Source of the DNA: Halalkalibacter krulwichiae
GTDB lineage: Bacteria > Bacillota > Bacilli > Bacillales > Bacillaceae_D
DNA length: 64,000 nt
Direction: 5' to 3'
Assembly: GCF_002109385.1 (NCBI RefSeq)
Contig: NZ_CP020814.1
Location: 3,433,501-3,497,500 of the forward strand
In this document: one piece after another, positions 1 through 8,529 of the stretch
How the letters are laid out: the number at the start of each line of letters is the position of its first letter
Position numbering within the stretch: the stretch's first letter is position 1
Notes under the pieces: generated by a model
The model's database searches: none
Seen by the model: the letters and a program-made list of their open reading frames with translations, nothing else
Told to the model about the DNA's origin: nothing
Translations under genes and position numbers: made by a program

Positions 1-494
1 TAAGAAGCCGATGTAATATACGTTGCAGTTTCTCTTACTTCCACATGAATATTGACGTCTGGATTATGAACATCAACAGTAATACCTTCTGTATTCGTTA
101 GGACATATCCACCTATTTCACGATTTAATTGCATCGTATCAAGCGGGAAAGGCTTATACGCTCTTTTCGCTGTAATTTTAAACGTACGTACATTTGCACG
201 ATCTTGTAATACGGTTAATGCACCTTTTTGCATCGCTTGTAAATCATTTTCTACCTTAAAGGCTAAACTAAACGAGTGAATTCCAAAAATATGCTTAAGC
301 TTCTCAACAACCGGTTCATGATTTTGCCCATTCAATTCAATCACAATTCGGCCATACGTTCGCTTCAACTTTAAATTTGGAATTGATTTAACACTCATTT
401 TAATATTTTCCAGCAAATGTTTTTCAAAAACAGAGCGATTTTTGCCTTTTAATGCAAGCTCTCCAAATCTTACTAATATATGATCATAGATCAT
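1..494 (-). CDS. thiI: tRNA 4-thiouridine synthase ThiI (N-terminal part, gene runs off the window)
   Basis: ThiI transfers sulfur from a cysteine desulfurase to uridine 8 of tRNA, making 4-thiouridine. The frame starts MIYDHILVRFGELALKGKNR, the typical ThiI beginning, and stays open to the window edge, giving about 164 residues. These cover the N-terminal ferredoxin-like region and the start of the THUMP RNA-binding domain; the PP-loop ATP pyrophosphatase domain lies outside. The ATG overlaps the stop of the desulfurase gene as ATGA, so the two are translationally coupled. In B. subtilis the NifZ-ThiI pair works the same way. Confidence 0.93.
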   Translation of the reverse strand, partial: MIYDHILVRFGELALKGKNRSVFEKHLLENIKMSVKSIPNLKLKRTYGRIVIELNGQNHEPVVEKLKHIFGIHSFSLAFKVENDLQAMQKGALTVLQDRANVRTFKITAKRAYKPFPLDTMQLNREIGGYVLTNTEGITVDVHNPDVNIHVEVRETATYITSAS

Positions 495-1633
495 GATTTA
501 ACGACCTCCAATAGTTCAGGAATAATTACTTCAAGTTCAGTAAGGAGCTGATTTACTTCAGCTGCTGTTGTGTCAAAAGAAAAGCTTACCCTTATACCTG
601 AAATCGCTCGCTCATCCGAAAGCCCCATTGCAGATAATACACGACTAGGAGCCGATAACTTTGAGGAACAAGCAGATTTCGTAGATACATAGATCCCTTT
701 AGATGATAAAGATTGAACGACTACTTCTGGTTTTGCCCCTGGTATCGAGAAATTTACAATGTGAGGAGCGACTTGATCAGCCGGACTATTTATTACAATG
801 CCGTCAATAGCATTTAATTTTCTTATAAATGTTTCTCTTAGTTTATATAATTGTTCATGCTCATTCTCTTGATTCTTCGCCATCCTTAGCGCTTTAGCCA
901 TGCTTACAATTCCAGCAGTATTTTCTGTTCCTGCTCGAAGACCATTTTCTTGTGAGCCTCCCTCAAATAACGGAGCAAGCTTAATGCCTTCTCTCACAAA
1001 TAAAAAGCCAGTTCCTTTCATACCATGGAACTTATGAGCTGAAAATGTAGAAAAATCTATACGTGCCTTACGCAGATTTAATGGAACTTTAGAAATACCT
1101 TGCACATGATCAACATGAAAATAAATACGAGGATAGCGCTCCAACATTTCCCCAATTTTCTCTATTGGCTGAATCGCACCCGTTTCATTATTTACATGAA
1201 TAATTGATAGTAATGTTGTATCCGGACGAATTGCTGCCTCAACTTGAGCAACTTCTACTCTTCCTTCTTGGTCTACAGGTAAGTATGTTACTTCATAGCC
1301 ATCCTGCTCAAGCTGCGCAAAAGCTTCCATTACAGATGGATGTTCAACTACAGTTGTTATTAGGTGTTTCCCCCGCTTTTGTTTGGCTTTTGCCGCACCT
1401 TTTATCGCCAAATTATTTCCTTCTGTTCCTCCAGAAGTAAAAATAATCTCAACTGGCTTAACATCAAGAAGTTCTGCAATCCGGTTTCTCGATTCTGTAA
1501 TTAACCCCTCTGCTTTCATACCAAGCGTGTGAAGAGATGATGGATTCCCAAAAAAATTCGATGCAACAGCCGTATAAGCATCAACTACTTCTTTATATGG
1601 TTTCGTTGTTGCACTATTATCTAAATAAATCAT
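491..1633 (-). CDS. nifZ: cysteine desulfurase, NifS/IscS family (sulfur donor for ThiI)
   Basis: A PLP-dependent enzyme that removes sulfur from L-cysteine as an enzyme-bound persulfide, here probably dedicated to tRNA thiolation through ThiI, which follows with an ATGA overlap. The protein begins MIYLDNSATT, carries the PLP lysine in SAHKFHGMKG and the catalytic cysteine in STKSACSSK at about residue 322 of 380. I chose the ATG at 1633 rather than 1651 because the ribosome binding site GGGGGAGAGG overlaps the upstream ATG and sits at good spacing from the internal one. The aligned family start also fits. B. subtilis has the same nifZ-thiI order. Confidence 0.93.
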   Translation of the reverse strand: MIYLDNSATTKPYKEVVDAYTAVASNFFGNPSSLHTLGMKAEGLITESRNRIAELLDVKPVEIIFTSGGTEGNNLAIKGAAKAKQKRGKHLITTVVEHPSVMEAFAQLEQDGYEVTYLPVDQEGRVEVAQVEAAIRPDTTLLSIIHVNNETGAIQPIEKIGEMLERYPRIYFHVDHVQGISKVPLNLRKARIDFSTFSAHKFHGMKGTGFLFVREGIKLAPLFEGGSQENGLRAGTENTAGIVSMAKALRMAKNQENEHEQLYKLRETFIRKLNAIDGIVINSPADQVAPHIVNFSIPGAKPEVVVQSLSSKGIYVSTKSACSSKLSAPSRVLSAMGLSDERAISGIRVSFSFDTTAAEVNQLLTELEVIIPELLEVVKS

Positions 1634-1755
1634 CCTAACCCTCTCCCCCATTCGAACTTACGCATCAATATATGTTAGCATAAAATAGCTAAATAACAAG
1701 ATTAACTGTTGAAATTGCCAGCGATTCACTAACGATAACTTTATCTATTCTAGCC

Positions 1756-1788
1756 AAAAAAAAGAGAGCTCCATTCACGGAACTCCCT
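1756..1788 (-). terminator. rho-independent terminator after ezrA
   Basis: On the minus strand GGGAGTTCC and GGAGCTCTC pair around a 6-base loop and are followed by a run of eight T. It begins just downstream of the ezrA stop. Confidence 0.8.
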
Positions 1789-1791
1789 TGA

Positions 1792-3477
1792 TTATACAGC
1801 AACATAGCCTTTGACAATATCGAGAACATCTGGTTCATATGGTTCAATTACTTTCACTGCACATTCAATTGCTTCTTCATATTCATACTGTCTAAAAAGC
1901 AACTCAGCTTCAATCAATCCTGCTGAAACAGAATCAGATTTGCTTCGAAAACGATTTCCGTATTGAATCACATTCTCTGCTACCTTCGCCTGTTCAATCG
2001 TCTGTAAGATTAATTCATTGTTCTTTGAAACTAATTCTTCCGCTTCCTCAACAAGAACATTCATCCTACCTAACTCTAACGGAAGTTGTTCAAGATGATT
2101 GGTAGCATCAATTAACTTTTCTTCCGCTTCCGATAATTGATCTATCGCCCTTTGCGGTAGCCCAGGTATATTGCTTTTCTTTAAAGCACGATTGATTTCA
2201 ACCATCGTCCCTCGAAGTTTTAATAACGTTTCTTTTGCTTTTCTTTCATCTTCTCTTAACTCATAAAGTGTAGCTTTTTCTACCTCGATTGATTGGTCAA
2301 GCTTTTCAAGTTCATCTTGCCATTCATCTACTAGTTCTCTAATCGATGTATACGTTTGTTTTTGATTATCAGCTAGATTAATGATCACATAAAGGTCATT
2401 CATTAAATCAACAACATTCTCTTTCATGTCCTTTTGAGCTTCGATCTGTTCTTTAGACACAAAATAACTCTGTTGTACCTCAAACATCTCCGTCTCTAGC
2501 AAATCGACTTTTTCTTTTATTGCCTCTACTTGTTCACTTAGTTGCTCAATCTTGTTTTCAACATATCCCTTCGATTCAACCTCATAATCTAACGTGTCAT
2601 AAAGTTGTTCAATTTGATTAGATAGTTCGGTTAGCTTATCTTCTGCCCCTTCATACTTTAGGTGCTTAAGATCCTCTTTTACTTTTTCAAGTTCTCCTGC
2701 GATATGTTCTAATCTTGATTCCAATGAGAATGCCTCTAATTGATAACCCGCTTCTTCCATTTCCGCAATTCCACCTTGTAATTCTGTTAACTCGGCTGGA
2801 ATTTTCGTATCAACTTGTACAAGTAATTTCGGGTAACGATCTACTAAATCATTTAAATTATCAACAAACGATTGTGCTTCTACAAGGTGTTGTCTGGCTA
2901 AAAGGTAACTGCCATCTTCTGTTGCGGTATCAAAAGCTGTTAATAACTCATTAACCTTATCTAATTTCTCGTCGATGGTTGGAAGTCCAGCACCTAATGA
3001 CCCTCTTTTCTTTGTTATCAAAGTTGAAAGATCTTTATAGGCCGTACGAACACTATCAATTTCCGTTCGATTTTGTTCTTCGCTTTCAACAAGTTGGTGT
3101 ACATCCTTTAACAACTCTTTAATTTGTTCTTCGATTCCATTCAGGCGTTGTTCTGTTACACCAATGAGTTGCTTTGCTTTTGTGAATCGATTCTTAGCAG
3201 CAAGGTCTTCGATATCAAATAAACGTTCTTCAATATCAGGTAATATCCCACCGACAATGTCGTCCCATTCATTCCGCCAAGTTTCAAACTTTTCCTCTGT
3301 TTGCCCTGACATATGTAGTTTTTTTACTTTTCCTATTTCTTCTGGGATATCACGATTTAAAATTCCATTTTTCCATTCCTCGAGGCGGTCAACCTCTTTG
3401 TAAATCCGCTTACGCAAAACGGAACTAATTATTATAAAAATAACGGCAACCGCTATAATTGAATAAATCAAATACAT
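1792..3477 (-). CDS. ezrA: septation ring formation regulator EzrA
   Basis: EzrA is a membrane-anchored negative regulator of FtsZ ring assembly that links the divisome to cell wall synthesis. The 561-residue product matches the family length of about 562. It has one N-terminal membrane segment (residues 2-20, YLIYSIIAVAVIF...) followed by a basic stretch and a long, almost uninterrupted series of spectrin-like helical repeats rich in Glu, Leu and Lys. The ATG is preceded by GGGAGT. It lies between nifZ and hisJ as in B. subtilis, although the braB transporter gene found there between nifZ and ezrA is absent here. Confidence 0.95.
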   Translation of the reverse strand: MYLIYSIIAVAVIFIIISSVLRKRIYKEVDRLEEWKNGILNRDIPEEIGKVKKLHMSGQTEEKFETWRNEWDDIVGGILPDIEERLFDIEDLAAKNRFTKAKQLIGVTEQRLNGIEEQIKELLKDVHQLVESEEQNRTEIDSVRTAYKDLSTLITKKRGSLGAGLPTIDEKLDKVNELLTAFDTATEDGSYLLARQHLVEAQSFVDNLNDLVDRYPKLLVQVDTKIPAELTELQGGIAEMEEAGYQLEAFSLESRLEHIAGELEKVKEDLKHLKYEGAEDKLTELSNQIEQLYDTLDYEVESKGYVENKIEQLSEQVEAIKEKVDLLETEMFEVQQSYFVSKEQIEAQKDMKENVVDLMNDLYVIINLADNQKQTYTSIRELVDEWQDELEKLDQSIEVEKATLYELREDERKAKETLLKLRGTMVEINRALKKSNIPGLPQRAIDQLSEAEEKLIDATNHLEQLPLELGRMNVLVEEAEELVSKNNELILQTIEQAKVAENVIQYGNRFRSKSDSVSAGLIEAELLFRQYEYEEAIECAVKVIEPYEPDVLDIVKGYVAV

Positions 3478-3762
3478 GAGAGGACTCCCTTCTTTTTGCT
3501 CGTATAAAATTGTTGTGAGGTCCTATGACTAATTTATTTATGAGCTATTTCTTGTTGTTTCGGCAAAAGAAACAAAAAACCTCTTTTTTTGACAAATTTA
3601 TTTATGATTTTTACGAATTCGCTAAATAATATGATACCATGAAAATACTTGTTTGTATGCTTTTTTTCATGGTTTTTAATTGCTTGCAACTGTGACTTTT
3701 TCCTCGGATAACATCGTTTCAATTCTGATCATACTTTTGATTTTTTAAGGAGTGAATATTCA

Positions 3763-4593
3763 TTGATGATTCATGATGGACATGTCCATACGCCCTTTTG
3801 CCCACATGGCAGTAAAGACTCTTTTATAAAGTACTGTGAAACGGCCATTTCACATAAGTTAACAGGTATTACATTCGCAGAACATGCTCCTTTGCCTCGT
3901 TCTTTTGTCGATCCCACCCCGTTGCAGGACAGTGGAATGTCTTGGGATGACTTATATACATATTTAAAAGAAGTACGCGCTCTAAAAAAAGAATACAAAG
4001 GTCACTTGAACATATATGTTGGATTAGAAGTTGATTACATTGAGGGGTTTGAGAAGGAGACGACCGATTTCTTGAATGAAATTGGTCCTTCACTTGATGA
4101 TAGTATTTTATCAGTCCATTTTCTAAAGTTAGGAACAGAGTATGTATGTATTGATTATAGTCCAGATGTCTTCCATTACGCCTGTAACCAGCTAGGCTCA
4201 ACTGAAGCAGTATACGAGCTTTATTATCAAACAGTATTAAAATCCGTTAAAAGTAATTTAGGTCATTATAAACCTAATAGAATCGGACATATGACATTGG
4301 TCCGAAAGTTCCAGAAAAAATTTCCCATTGATCGGTCTTTTCAAACTGAAACGTCTTCAATCTTAGCTGAAATCAAGAAAAAAGGATATGAGCTCGACTA
4401 CAATGGCGCTGGTTACATCAAACCACTTTGTAGAGAACCTTATCCTTATGACAGTATTATTGAAGAAACAATCAAACGTAACATTCCTCTCGTTTATGGT
4501 TCAGATGCTCATCAAGCGTCTAGCTTATTGAATGGTTATACAGAGCTTCACCCAAAATCAATCCTAGCTAAACCTAACCCATTACGAGATTGA
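3763..4593 (+). CDS. hisJ: histidinol-phosphatase, PHP family
   Basis: Dephosphorylates L-histidinol phosphate in histidine synthesis. The protein (275-276 residues) shows PHP-domain metal ligands: GHVHTPFCPHG near the N-terminus, FAEHAP at about residue 40, and a C-terminal YGSDAHQ. Two starts are possible, TTG at 3763 and ATG at 3766; the AAGGAG at 3747-3752 is 10 bases from TTG and 13 from ATG, so neither can be excluded. The gene converges on the TetR gene, and the two coding regions overlap by 12 bases at their 3' ends. Confidence 0.92.
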   Translation: MMIHDGHVHTPFCPHGSKDSFIKYCETAISHKLTGITFAEHAPLPRSFVDPTPLQDSGMSWDDLYTYLKEVRALKKEYKGHLNIYVGLEVDYIEGFEKETTDFLNEIGPSLDDSILSVHFLKLGTEYVCIDYSPDVFHYACNQLGSTEAVYELYYQTVLKSVKSNLGHYKPNRIGHMTLVRKFQKKFPIDRSFQTETSSILAEIKKKGYELDYNGAGYIKPLCREPYPYDSIIEETIKRNIPLVYGSDAHQASSLLNGYTELHPKSILAKPNPLRD

Positions 4594-5229
4594 TCTAGGC
4601 ATTAGATAGGCTGGGCTTGAACGATATTCCTCTATACAAAGCCAACGTTCAACCCAGCTTTCGATATGCCTCATATACTTTTCAATGAAATATGGTTCAG
4701 TCGTTGTGATTTGATAGAGTTCACTTAAATAGTGAGGAGACAAATAAGGCATCATCATCATTGTTCTTATATGAACAACTACAAGATCAATTGGCTGCTT
4801 CCGAAACTCTCCTCTTCTCATCCCACTTCGAACTAGTTCTTCAAGGTCGTGTTTTTCTTTCCTTAAATACGTAGACATTAACTCACGGACAAGCATGGAA
4901 TCGAAAGTCATTTCACGATGAACCATTCTTGCGACAAAATGCTGTGATTTTTGATACTCAAGAAGAGATCTGGTCATTTGGAGCAACTGATCCTTAACCG
5001 AATTATGCGTTCGTTCCAATTCTGTCTTAATGACTTGGAGGTATCCTTCTAAAAACTGGATCATTAACTCCTCATATAAACCTTTTTTCCCTCCAAAATA
5101 ATAAGAGACTAGGGCAACATTCACATTGGCTTTTTGAGCAATATCTCTTACAGAAGTCCCATCATAACCTTGCGTATAGAAAAGTCGAACAGCAGCATCT
5201 ATGATCAAATCTTTTTTTGTTTCCTTCAT
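4582..5229 (-). CDS. yttP: TetR-family transcriptional regulator (YttP-like)
   Basis: A 215-residue DNA-binding regulator. Residues 8-50 form the TetR helix-turn-helix (AVRLFYTQGYDGTSVRDIAQ, then NVNVALVSYYFGGKKGLYEE), which is highly conserved; the rest is a helical ligand-binding domain with no recognisable ligand signature. Its position between hisJ and the GAF-domain gene matches B. subtilis yttP. Targets cannot be inferred from the sequence. Confidence 0.88.
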   Translation of the reverse strand: MKETKKDLIIDAAVRLFYTQGYDGTSVRDIAQKANVNVALVSYYFGGKKGLYEELMIQFLEGYLQVIKTELERTHNSVKDQLLQMTRSLLEYQKSQHFVARMVHREMTFDSMLVRELMSTYLRKEKHDLEELVRSGMRRGEFRKQPIDLVVVHIRTMMMMPYLSPHYLSELYQITTTEPYFIEKYMRHIESWVERWLCIEEYRSSPAYLMPRSIS

Positions 5230-5372
5230 GAGTTCGTCCCCTTTATTCCTCTTGCTATATTCGTTTCGTGTTATATAGCCATTTTCCTCTATGAATCGCT
5301 CGACAATCGTCCTCTAAATTTAGACAATTTTCTTGAATCATCAAGAAATTAACTGCCTTTCTTTCATTTCAT

Positions 5373-5401
5373 TTGTACGATGATCGGGGTTTAGGTAAAA
5401 T
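5373..5401 (+). promoter_or_regulatory. SigA-type promoter of the GAF-domain reductase gene
   Basis: TTGTAC and TAAAAT are separated by exactly 17 bases, 69 bases upstream of the chosen ATG. Confidence 0.55.
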
Positions 5402-5469
5402 AGAGGCTATCTTTAATCAGTCTATCTAAGTTTCTGATTTAATTACTCATCATGGAAGGACGTTTTTTT

Positions 5470-5949
5470 ATGTTTCAAACCAAATTATATAAAGGTACTT
5501 TAGAAGAAAGATATCAGACTGTTACAAAGCAACTTGATGCCTTGTTATCAGGAGAAGAGGATTTAATAGCTAATTTAGCCAATACCAGTGCTCTGTTATC
5601 GCAATTTCTAGAAGATATCAACTGGGTTGGCTTCTATTTGTTAAAAGAACAAGGATTACTATTAGGTCCCTTTCAAGGTCTGCCTGCTTGTGTTCGCATT
5701 CCGGTCGGAAAAGGAGTCTGTGGTACAGCGATTGTAAAACAACAAACGATGCTCGTCGAAGATGTCCATCAATTCCCAGGCCACATCGCTTGTGACGCTG
5801 CCTCTCGCTCAGAAATTGTTATACCCGTAAGACGTGACGGAGAAATCATTGCGATTTTAGATATTGATAGTCCATCACTAGCACGCTTTACGGTTGAAGA
5901 CCAAAAACATCTAGAAGCGTTTGTTACTGTCCTTGAAAAGCATATTTAA
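5470..5949 (+). CDS. msrC: free methionine-(R)-sulfoxide reductase, GAF domain (YtsP/MsrC-like)
   Basis: Reduces free methionine-R-sulfoxide, an oxidative damage repair role. The 159-residue protein is a single GAF domain with the three conserved cysteines of the fRMsr family: LPACVRIP, GKGVCGTA and HIACDAASRSE, the last followed by the conserved SEIVIPV and a C-terminal LDIDSP. The ATG at 5470 is preferred because the GGAAGGA motif at 5454-5460 is nine bases upstream; the earlier ATG at 5452 overlaps that motif. It lies between yttP and rpsD, as does B. subtilis ytsP. Confidence 0.88.
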   Translation: MFQTKLYKGTLEERYQTVTKQLDALLSGEEDLIANLANTSALLSQFLEDINWVGFYLLKEQGLLLGPFQGLPACVRIPVGKGVCGTAIVKQQTMLVEDVHQFPGHIACDAASRSEIVIPVRRDGEIIAILDIDSPSLARFTVEDQKHLEAFVTVLEKHI

Positions 5950-6001
5950 TTACTAGCTAAAAAGTAGCAATGTATAAAAACAAAGATTACAGCTTACACC
6001 A

Positions 6002-6030
6002 TTGACTTCCATTTAAAAAATGAATATAAT
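6002..6030 (+). promoter_or_regulatory. strong SigA promoter of rpsD
   Basis: TTGACT and a perfect TATAAT are separated by 17 bases. The start point would fall near 6037, leaving a leader of about 190 bases before rpsD. Confidence 0.85.
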
Positions 6031-6036
6031 ATTCTT

Positions 6037-6220
6037 TGTGTGAAATAAGACAGCCAAGGTAAACGTACATGAACACTCATTTTGTTCCTCGTGCGGCTGC
6101 ATATCGAGGTGCATCGTGTAACTTCTAGCTGTCGAAGCGAAGGTGCATGAAAGCAAAATGAATCTAGTATGAGATTGCCAAGCGGTTGTTATTTTGCAAC
6201 ATCAAAATAACAAGGAGGAG
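6037..6220 (+). promoter_or_regulatory. probable ribosomal protein S4 autoregulatory leader
   Basis: An untranslated leader of about 190 bases separates the promoter from rpsD and contains many complementary segments (for example GTGCGGCTGC, GAGGTGCATCG, and a near-palindromic TTGTTATTTTG / CAAAATAACAA just before the ribosome binding site, which could hide it). In Bacillus the rpsD leader is known to bind S4 and repress translation. Sequence identity to the known leader was not checked by folding, so the class is inferred from position and length. Confidence 0.6.
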
Positions 6221-6227
6221 TCAAATT

Positions 6228-6830
6228 ATGGCTCGTTATACAGGTCCATCTTGGAAATTATCTCGTCGTTTAGGAATCTCTCTAAGCGGTACGGGTAAAG
6301 AGTTAGCAAAACGTCCGTATGCTCCAGGGCAACACGGTCCAAACCAACGTAAGAAACTTTCTGAATATGGTTTACAACTTCAAGAAAAGCAAAAGCTTCG
6401 TCACATGTACGGAGTAAATGAGCGTCAATTCCGCCGCATTTTCGATGATGCTGGTAAAATGGCTGGAATTCACGGTGAGAACTTCATGATTCTTCTTGAG
6501 TCTCGTCTTGATAACCTAGTTTACCGTATGGGACTTGCTCGCACTCGTCGTGCAGCTCGTCAATTAGTAAACCACGGTCACATTCTTGTTGATGGAGGAC
6601 GTGTAGATATTCCTTCATACCGTGTGAAACCAGGACAAACAATCAGCCTTCGTGAAAAATCACGTAACCTTGATGTTGTTAAGGAATCTTTAGAAGCAAA
6701 CGATTTCGTTCCTGCTTATGTAACTTTCGATGCTGATAGCTTACAAGGAACTTACACTCGTCTTCCGGAGCGTTCTGAACTTCCTGCTGAAATCACAGAA
6801 GCTCTTATCGTTGAGTTCTACTCTCGTTAA
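6228..6830 (+). CDS. rpsD: 30S ribosomal protein S4
   Basis: Primary 16S rRNA-binding protein of the 30S subunit, also a translational repressor of its own mRNA in Bacillus. The 200-residue product begins [15 protein letters not shown] after Met and includes the S4 domain ([20 protein letters not shown]). The ATG at 6228 follows AAGGAGGAG; a longer frame from 6186 would add 14 residues not found in the family and would lack a binding site. It is a single-gene unit between its own promoter and terminator. Confidence 0.97.
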   Translation: MARYTGPSWKLSRRLGISLSGTGKELAKRPYAPGQHGPNQRKKLSEYGLQLQEKQKLRHMYGVNERQFRRIFDDAGKMAGIHGENFMILLESRLDNLVYRMGLARTRRAARQLVNHGHILVDGGRVDIPSYRVKPGQTISLREKSRNLDVVKESLEANDFVPAYVTFDADSLQGTYTRLPERSELPAEITEALIVEFYSR

Positions 6831-6838
6831 GTTTAAGG

Positions 6839-6876
6839 AATCTGCTATAGTCAATGACTATAGCAGATTATTTTGT
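6839..6876 (+). terminator. terminator of rpsD
   Basis: A perfect 14-bp stem, AATCTGCTATAGTC with its complement, has a 3-base loop and is followed by ATTTTG. Confidence 0.85.
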
Positions 6877-6884
6877 TTCATTAC

Positions 6885-6914
6885 AAAAAAGGTTGGCCAT
6901 ATGCCAACCTTTTT
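6885..6914 (-). terminator. bidirectional terminator between rpsD and tyrS
   Basis: GGTTGGC and GCCAACC around CATAT are flanked by A and T runs on both sides. It sits a few bases past the tyrS stop and serves tyrS on the minus strand, with possible backup for rpsD. Confidence 0.8.
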
Positions 6915-6917
6915 ATC

Positions 6918-8162
6918 TTACTTTTTAATTTTCATAAATTTACGCTTGCCGACTTGAAGAACGAGGTCATCTTCAATTTCCACTTGTAATTGGACATCTT
7001 CAACCTTTTCTTCATTGATCTTTACCCCACCGTTTTGAATCATTCTTCTCGCTTCACCTTTTGAGCTTTGCATCTTCAATTCGACTAGTAAGTCTACAAT
7101 CCAAATTGGCGACTCTCCCGTCCACTGAACTTCAGGAATATCTGTTGGTAAGGCTCTTTTTTGGAAGACGGTTTGAAAATAAGCTTTTGCTTCGTTTGCA
7201 GCTTCTTCGCCATGATACATCTCAACGAATTTCGCTCCAAGGTTCATTTTCGCATCTCGCGGATGAACACTACCTTCTTTTAGATCAGTTTCAAGCTTAT
7301 CGATTTCCTCCATCGGAAGATCAGTTGCTAGCTTATAATATTTAATCATTAATTCATCCGGAATCGACATTGATTTCCCAAAGATTTCATTAGGTGCTTC
7401 ATCAATTCCAATGTAATTGTTTAAAGACTTTGACATCTTTCTTTCTCCATCAAGTCCTTCGATTAAAGGCAATGTTAGTGCGACTTGCTTCTCTTGTCCA
7501 TAAGCTTCTTGTAAGGTTCTACCCATTAGCAAATTAAACTTCTGATCTGTCCCACCAATTTCAATATCTGTTTCAAGAGCAACAGAATCGTAGCCTTGCA
7601 TTAAAGGATAGAAAAATTCATGAACGGAAATTGGTTGGCCAGATTTATAACGCTTTTCAAAATCATCACGCTCTAACATCCGGGCAACCGTCATATTTGC
7701 TGCCAACTTTACGACATCCTCGAATTGAAGGGGTTTTAACCACTCAGAATTATAGTAGATGGTTACTTTATCCATGTCTAAAATTTTGCCATATTGCTCA
7801 ACATACGTTGCCGCATTTTGTTTCACTTCTTCATCCGTTAATTGCTTTCGTGTCTCTGACTTACCCGTCGGATCTCCAATACGTCCTGTAAAATCACCAA
7901 TAAGCATTTGTACTTCGTGACCTAATTCCTGAAATTGGCGCAATTTATGAAGCGGGACTGTATGCCCGATATGTACGTCTGGTGCAGAAGGGTCCATTCC
8001 TAATTTTATCTTTAATGGTTTACCTGTCACAACGGATTTCTCAATTTTTTTACGAAACTCGTCTTCCGGAACAATCTCAACTACTCCTCTTTTAAGATGA
8101 GCAAGTTGCCTTTCGACCTCTTTTTGTTGAGCTTCTGTTAATGTAAATTCCTTTTCCATCAT
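6918..8162 (-). CDS. tyrS: tyrosine--tRNA ligase
   Basis: Charges tRNA-Tyr with tyrosine. The 414-residue class I synthetase has the HIGH motif in [16 protein letters not shown] (about residues 58-73), the KMSKS loop in [14 protein letters not shown], and a C-terminal S4-like RNA-binding domain ([20 protein letters not shown]). GGAGG lies upstream of two adjacent ATG codons (8162 and 8159). Expression is controlled by the T-box leader immediately upstream. Confidence 0.96.
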   Translation of the reverse strand: MMEKEFTLTEAQQKEVERQLAHLKRGVVEIVPEDEFRKKIEKSVVTGKPLKIKLGMDPSAPDVHIGHTVPLHKLRQFQELGHEVQMLIGDFTGRIGDPTGKSETRKQLTDEEVKQNAATYVEQYGKILDMDKVTIYYNSEWLKPLQFEDVVKLAANMTVARMLERDDFEKRYKSGQPISVHEFFYPLMQGYDSVALETDIEIGGTDQKFNLLMGRTLQEAYGQEKQVALTLPLIEGLDGERKMSKSLNNYIGIDEAPNEIFGKSMSIPDELMIKYYKLATDLPMEEIDKLETDLKEGSVHPRDAKMNLGAKFVEMYHGEEAANEAKAYFQTVFQKRALPTDIPEVQWTGESPIWIVDLLVELKMQSSKGEARRMIQNGGVKINEEKVEDVQLQVEIEDDLVLQVGKRKFMKIKK

Positions 8163-8430
8163 CTAACCTCCAAAGTGTAATAAATCTAAAAACAAAAAGA
8201 CCCCTCCCTAAAAAAGGGACGAGGTCTCGCGTTACCACCCTTGTTGAAGAAATAAAACTTTCTCCCACTTCATTATATAACGGTATTCCCGTTCTTTGCT
8301 TATCACAAAGAAAAGCTCCTGATTGTAATTCACCCAAGCCTATATACCAATTCACACCAACCATTGGCTCTCTTAAACAGGGAAGCTCGGACTACTTCGA
8401 TCATTCTTCGCTTAGTATTCAGTTACAATG
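8163..8430 (-). promoter_or_regulatory. Tyr-specific T-box leader of tyrS
   Basis: Reading on the minus strand, the leader contains the T-box sequence AAGGGTGGTAACGCG (8228-8242), then the terminator stem GACCTCGTCCCT with AGGGAGGGGTC and a T run (about 8190-8226). A UAC tyrosine specifier is found at 8325-8327 in the context GAATTACAATC. Uncharged tRNA-Tyr would stabilise the antiterminator and permit tyrS transcription. Confidence 0.9.
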
Positions 8431-8435
8431 CTTCT

Positions 8436-8464
8436 TTTTTACCATATTGTTCAACTATTGTCAA
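8436..8464 (-). promoter_or_regulatory. promoter of the tyrS T-box leader
   Basis: On the minus strand a perfect TTGACA (8459-8464) is 17 bases from TAAAAA (8436-8441). This places the start just before the T-box leader. Confidence 0.6.
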
Positions 8465-8497
8465 TTGCTTAGAACCCTTACCTTCAACTTTCTTCAT

Positions 8498-8507
8498 ATG
8501 GTATAAT
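8498..8507 (+). promoter_or_regulatory. extended -10 promoter of the class A PBP gene
   Basis: TGGTATAAT is a perfect -10 with the upstream TG of extended -10 promoters, 23 bases before the ATG. No good -35 is seen, which is common for this class. Confidence 0.5.
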
Positions 8508-8529
8508 CTCTTAAGTATAGGAGGTCTCT

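Noticed and set aside
3589..3617. TTGACA with TACGAA 17 bases downstream, possible hisJ promoter
   Set aside because: The -10 matches the consensus at only three positions and the leader to hisJ would be long.
3534..3722. 62-residue minus-strand frame between ezrA and hisJ
   Set aside because: No ribosome binding site and Lys/Phe-rich composition from AT-rich intergenic DNA. The 285-base gap holds nothing else firm.
8092..8364. 90-residue minus-strand frame upstream of tyrS
   Set aside because: It lies across the T-box leader and the tyrS start; the frame follows structural RNA.
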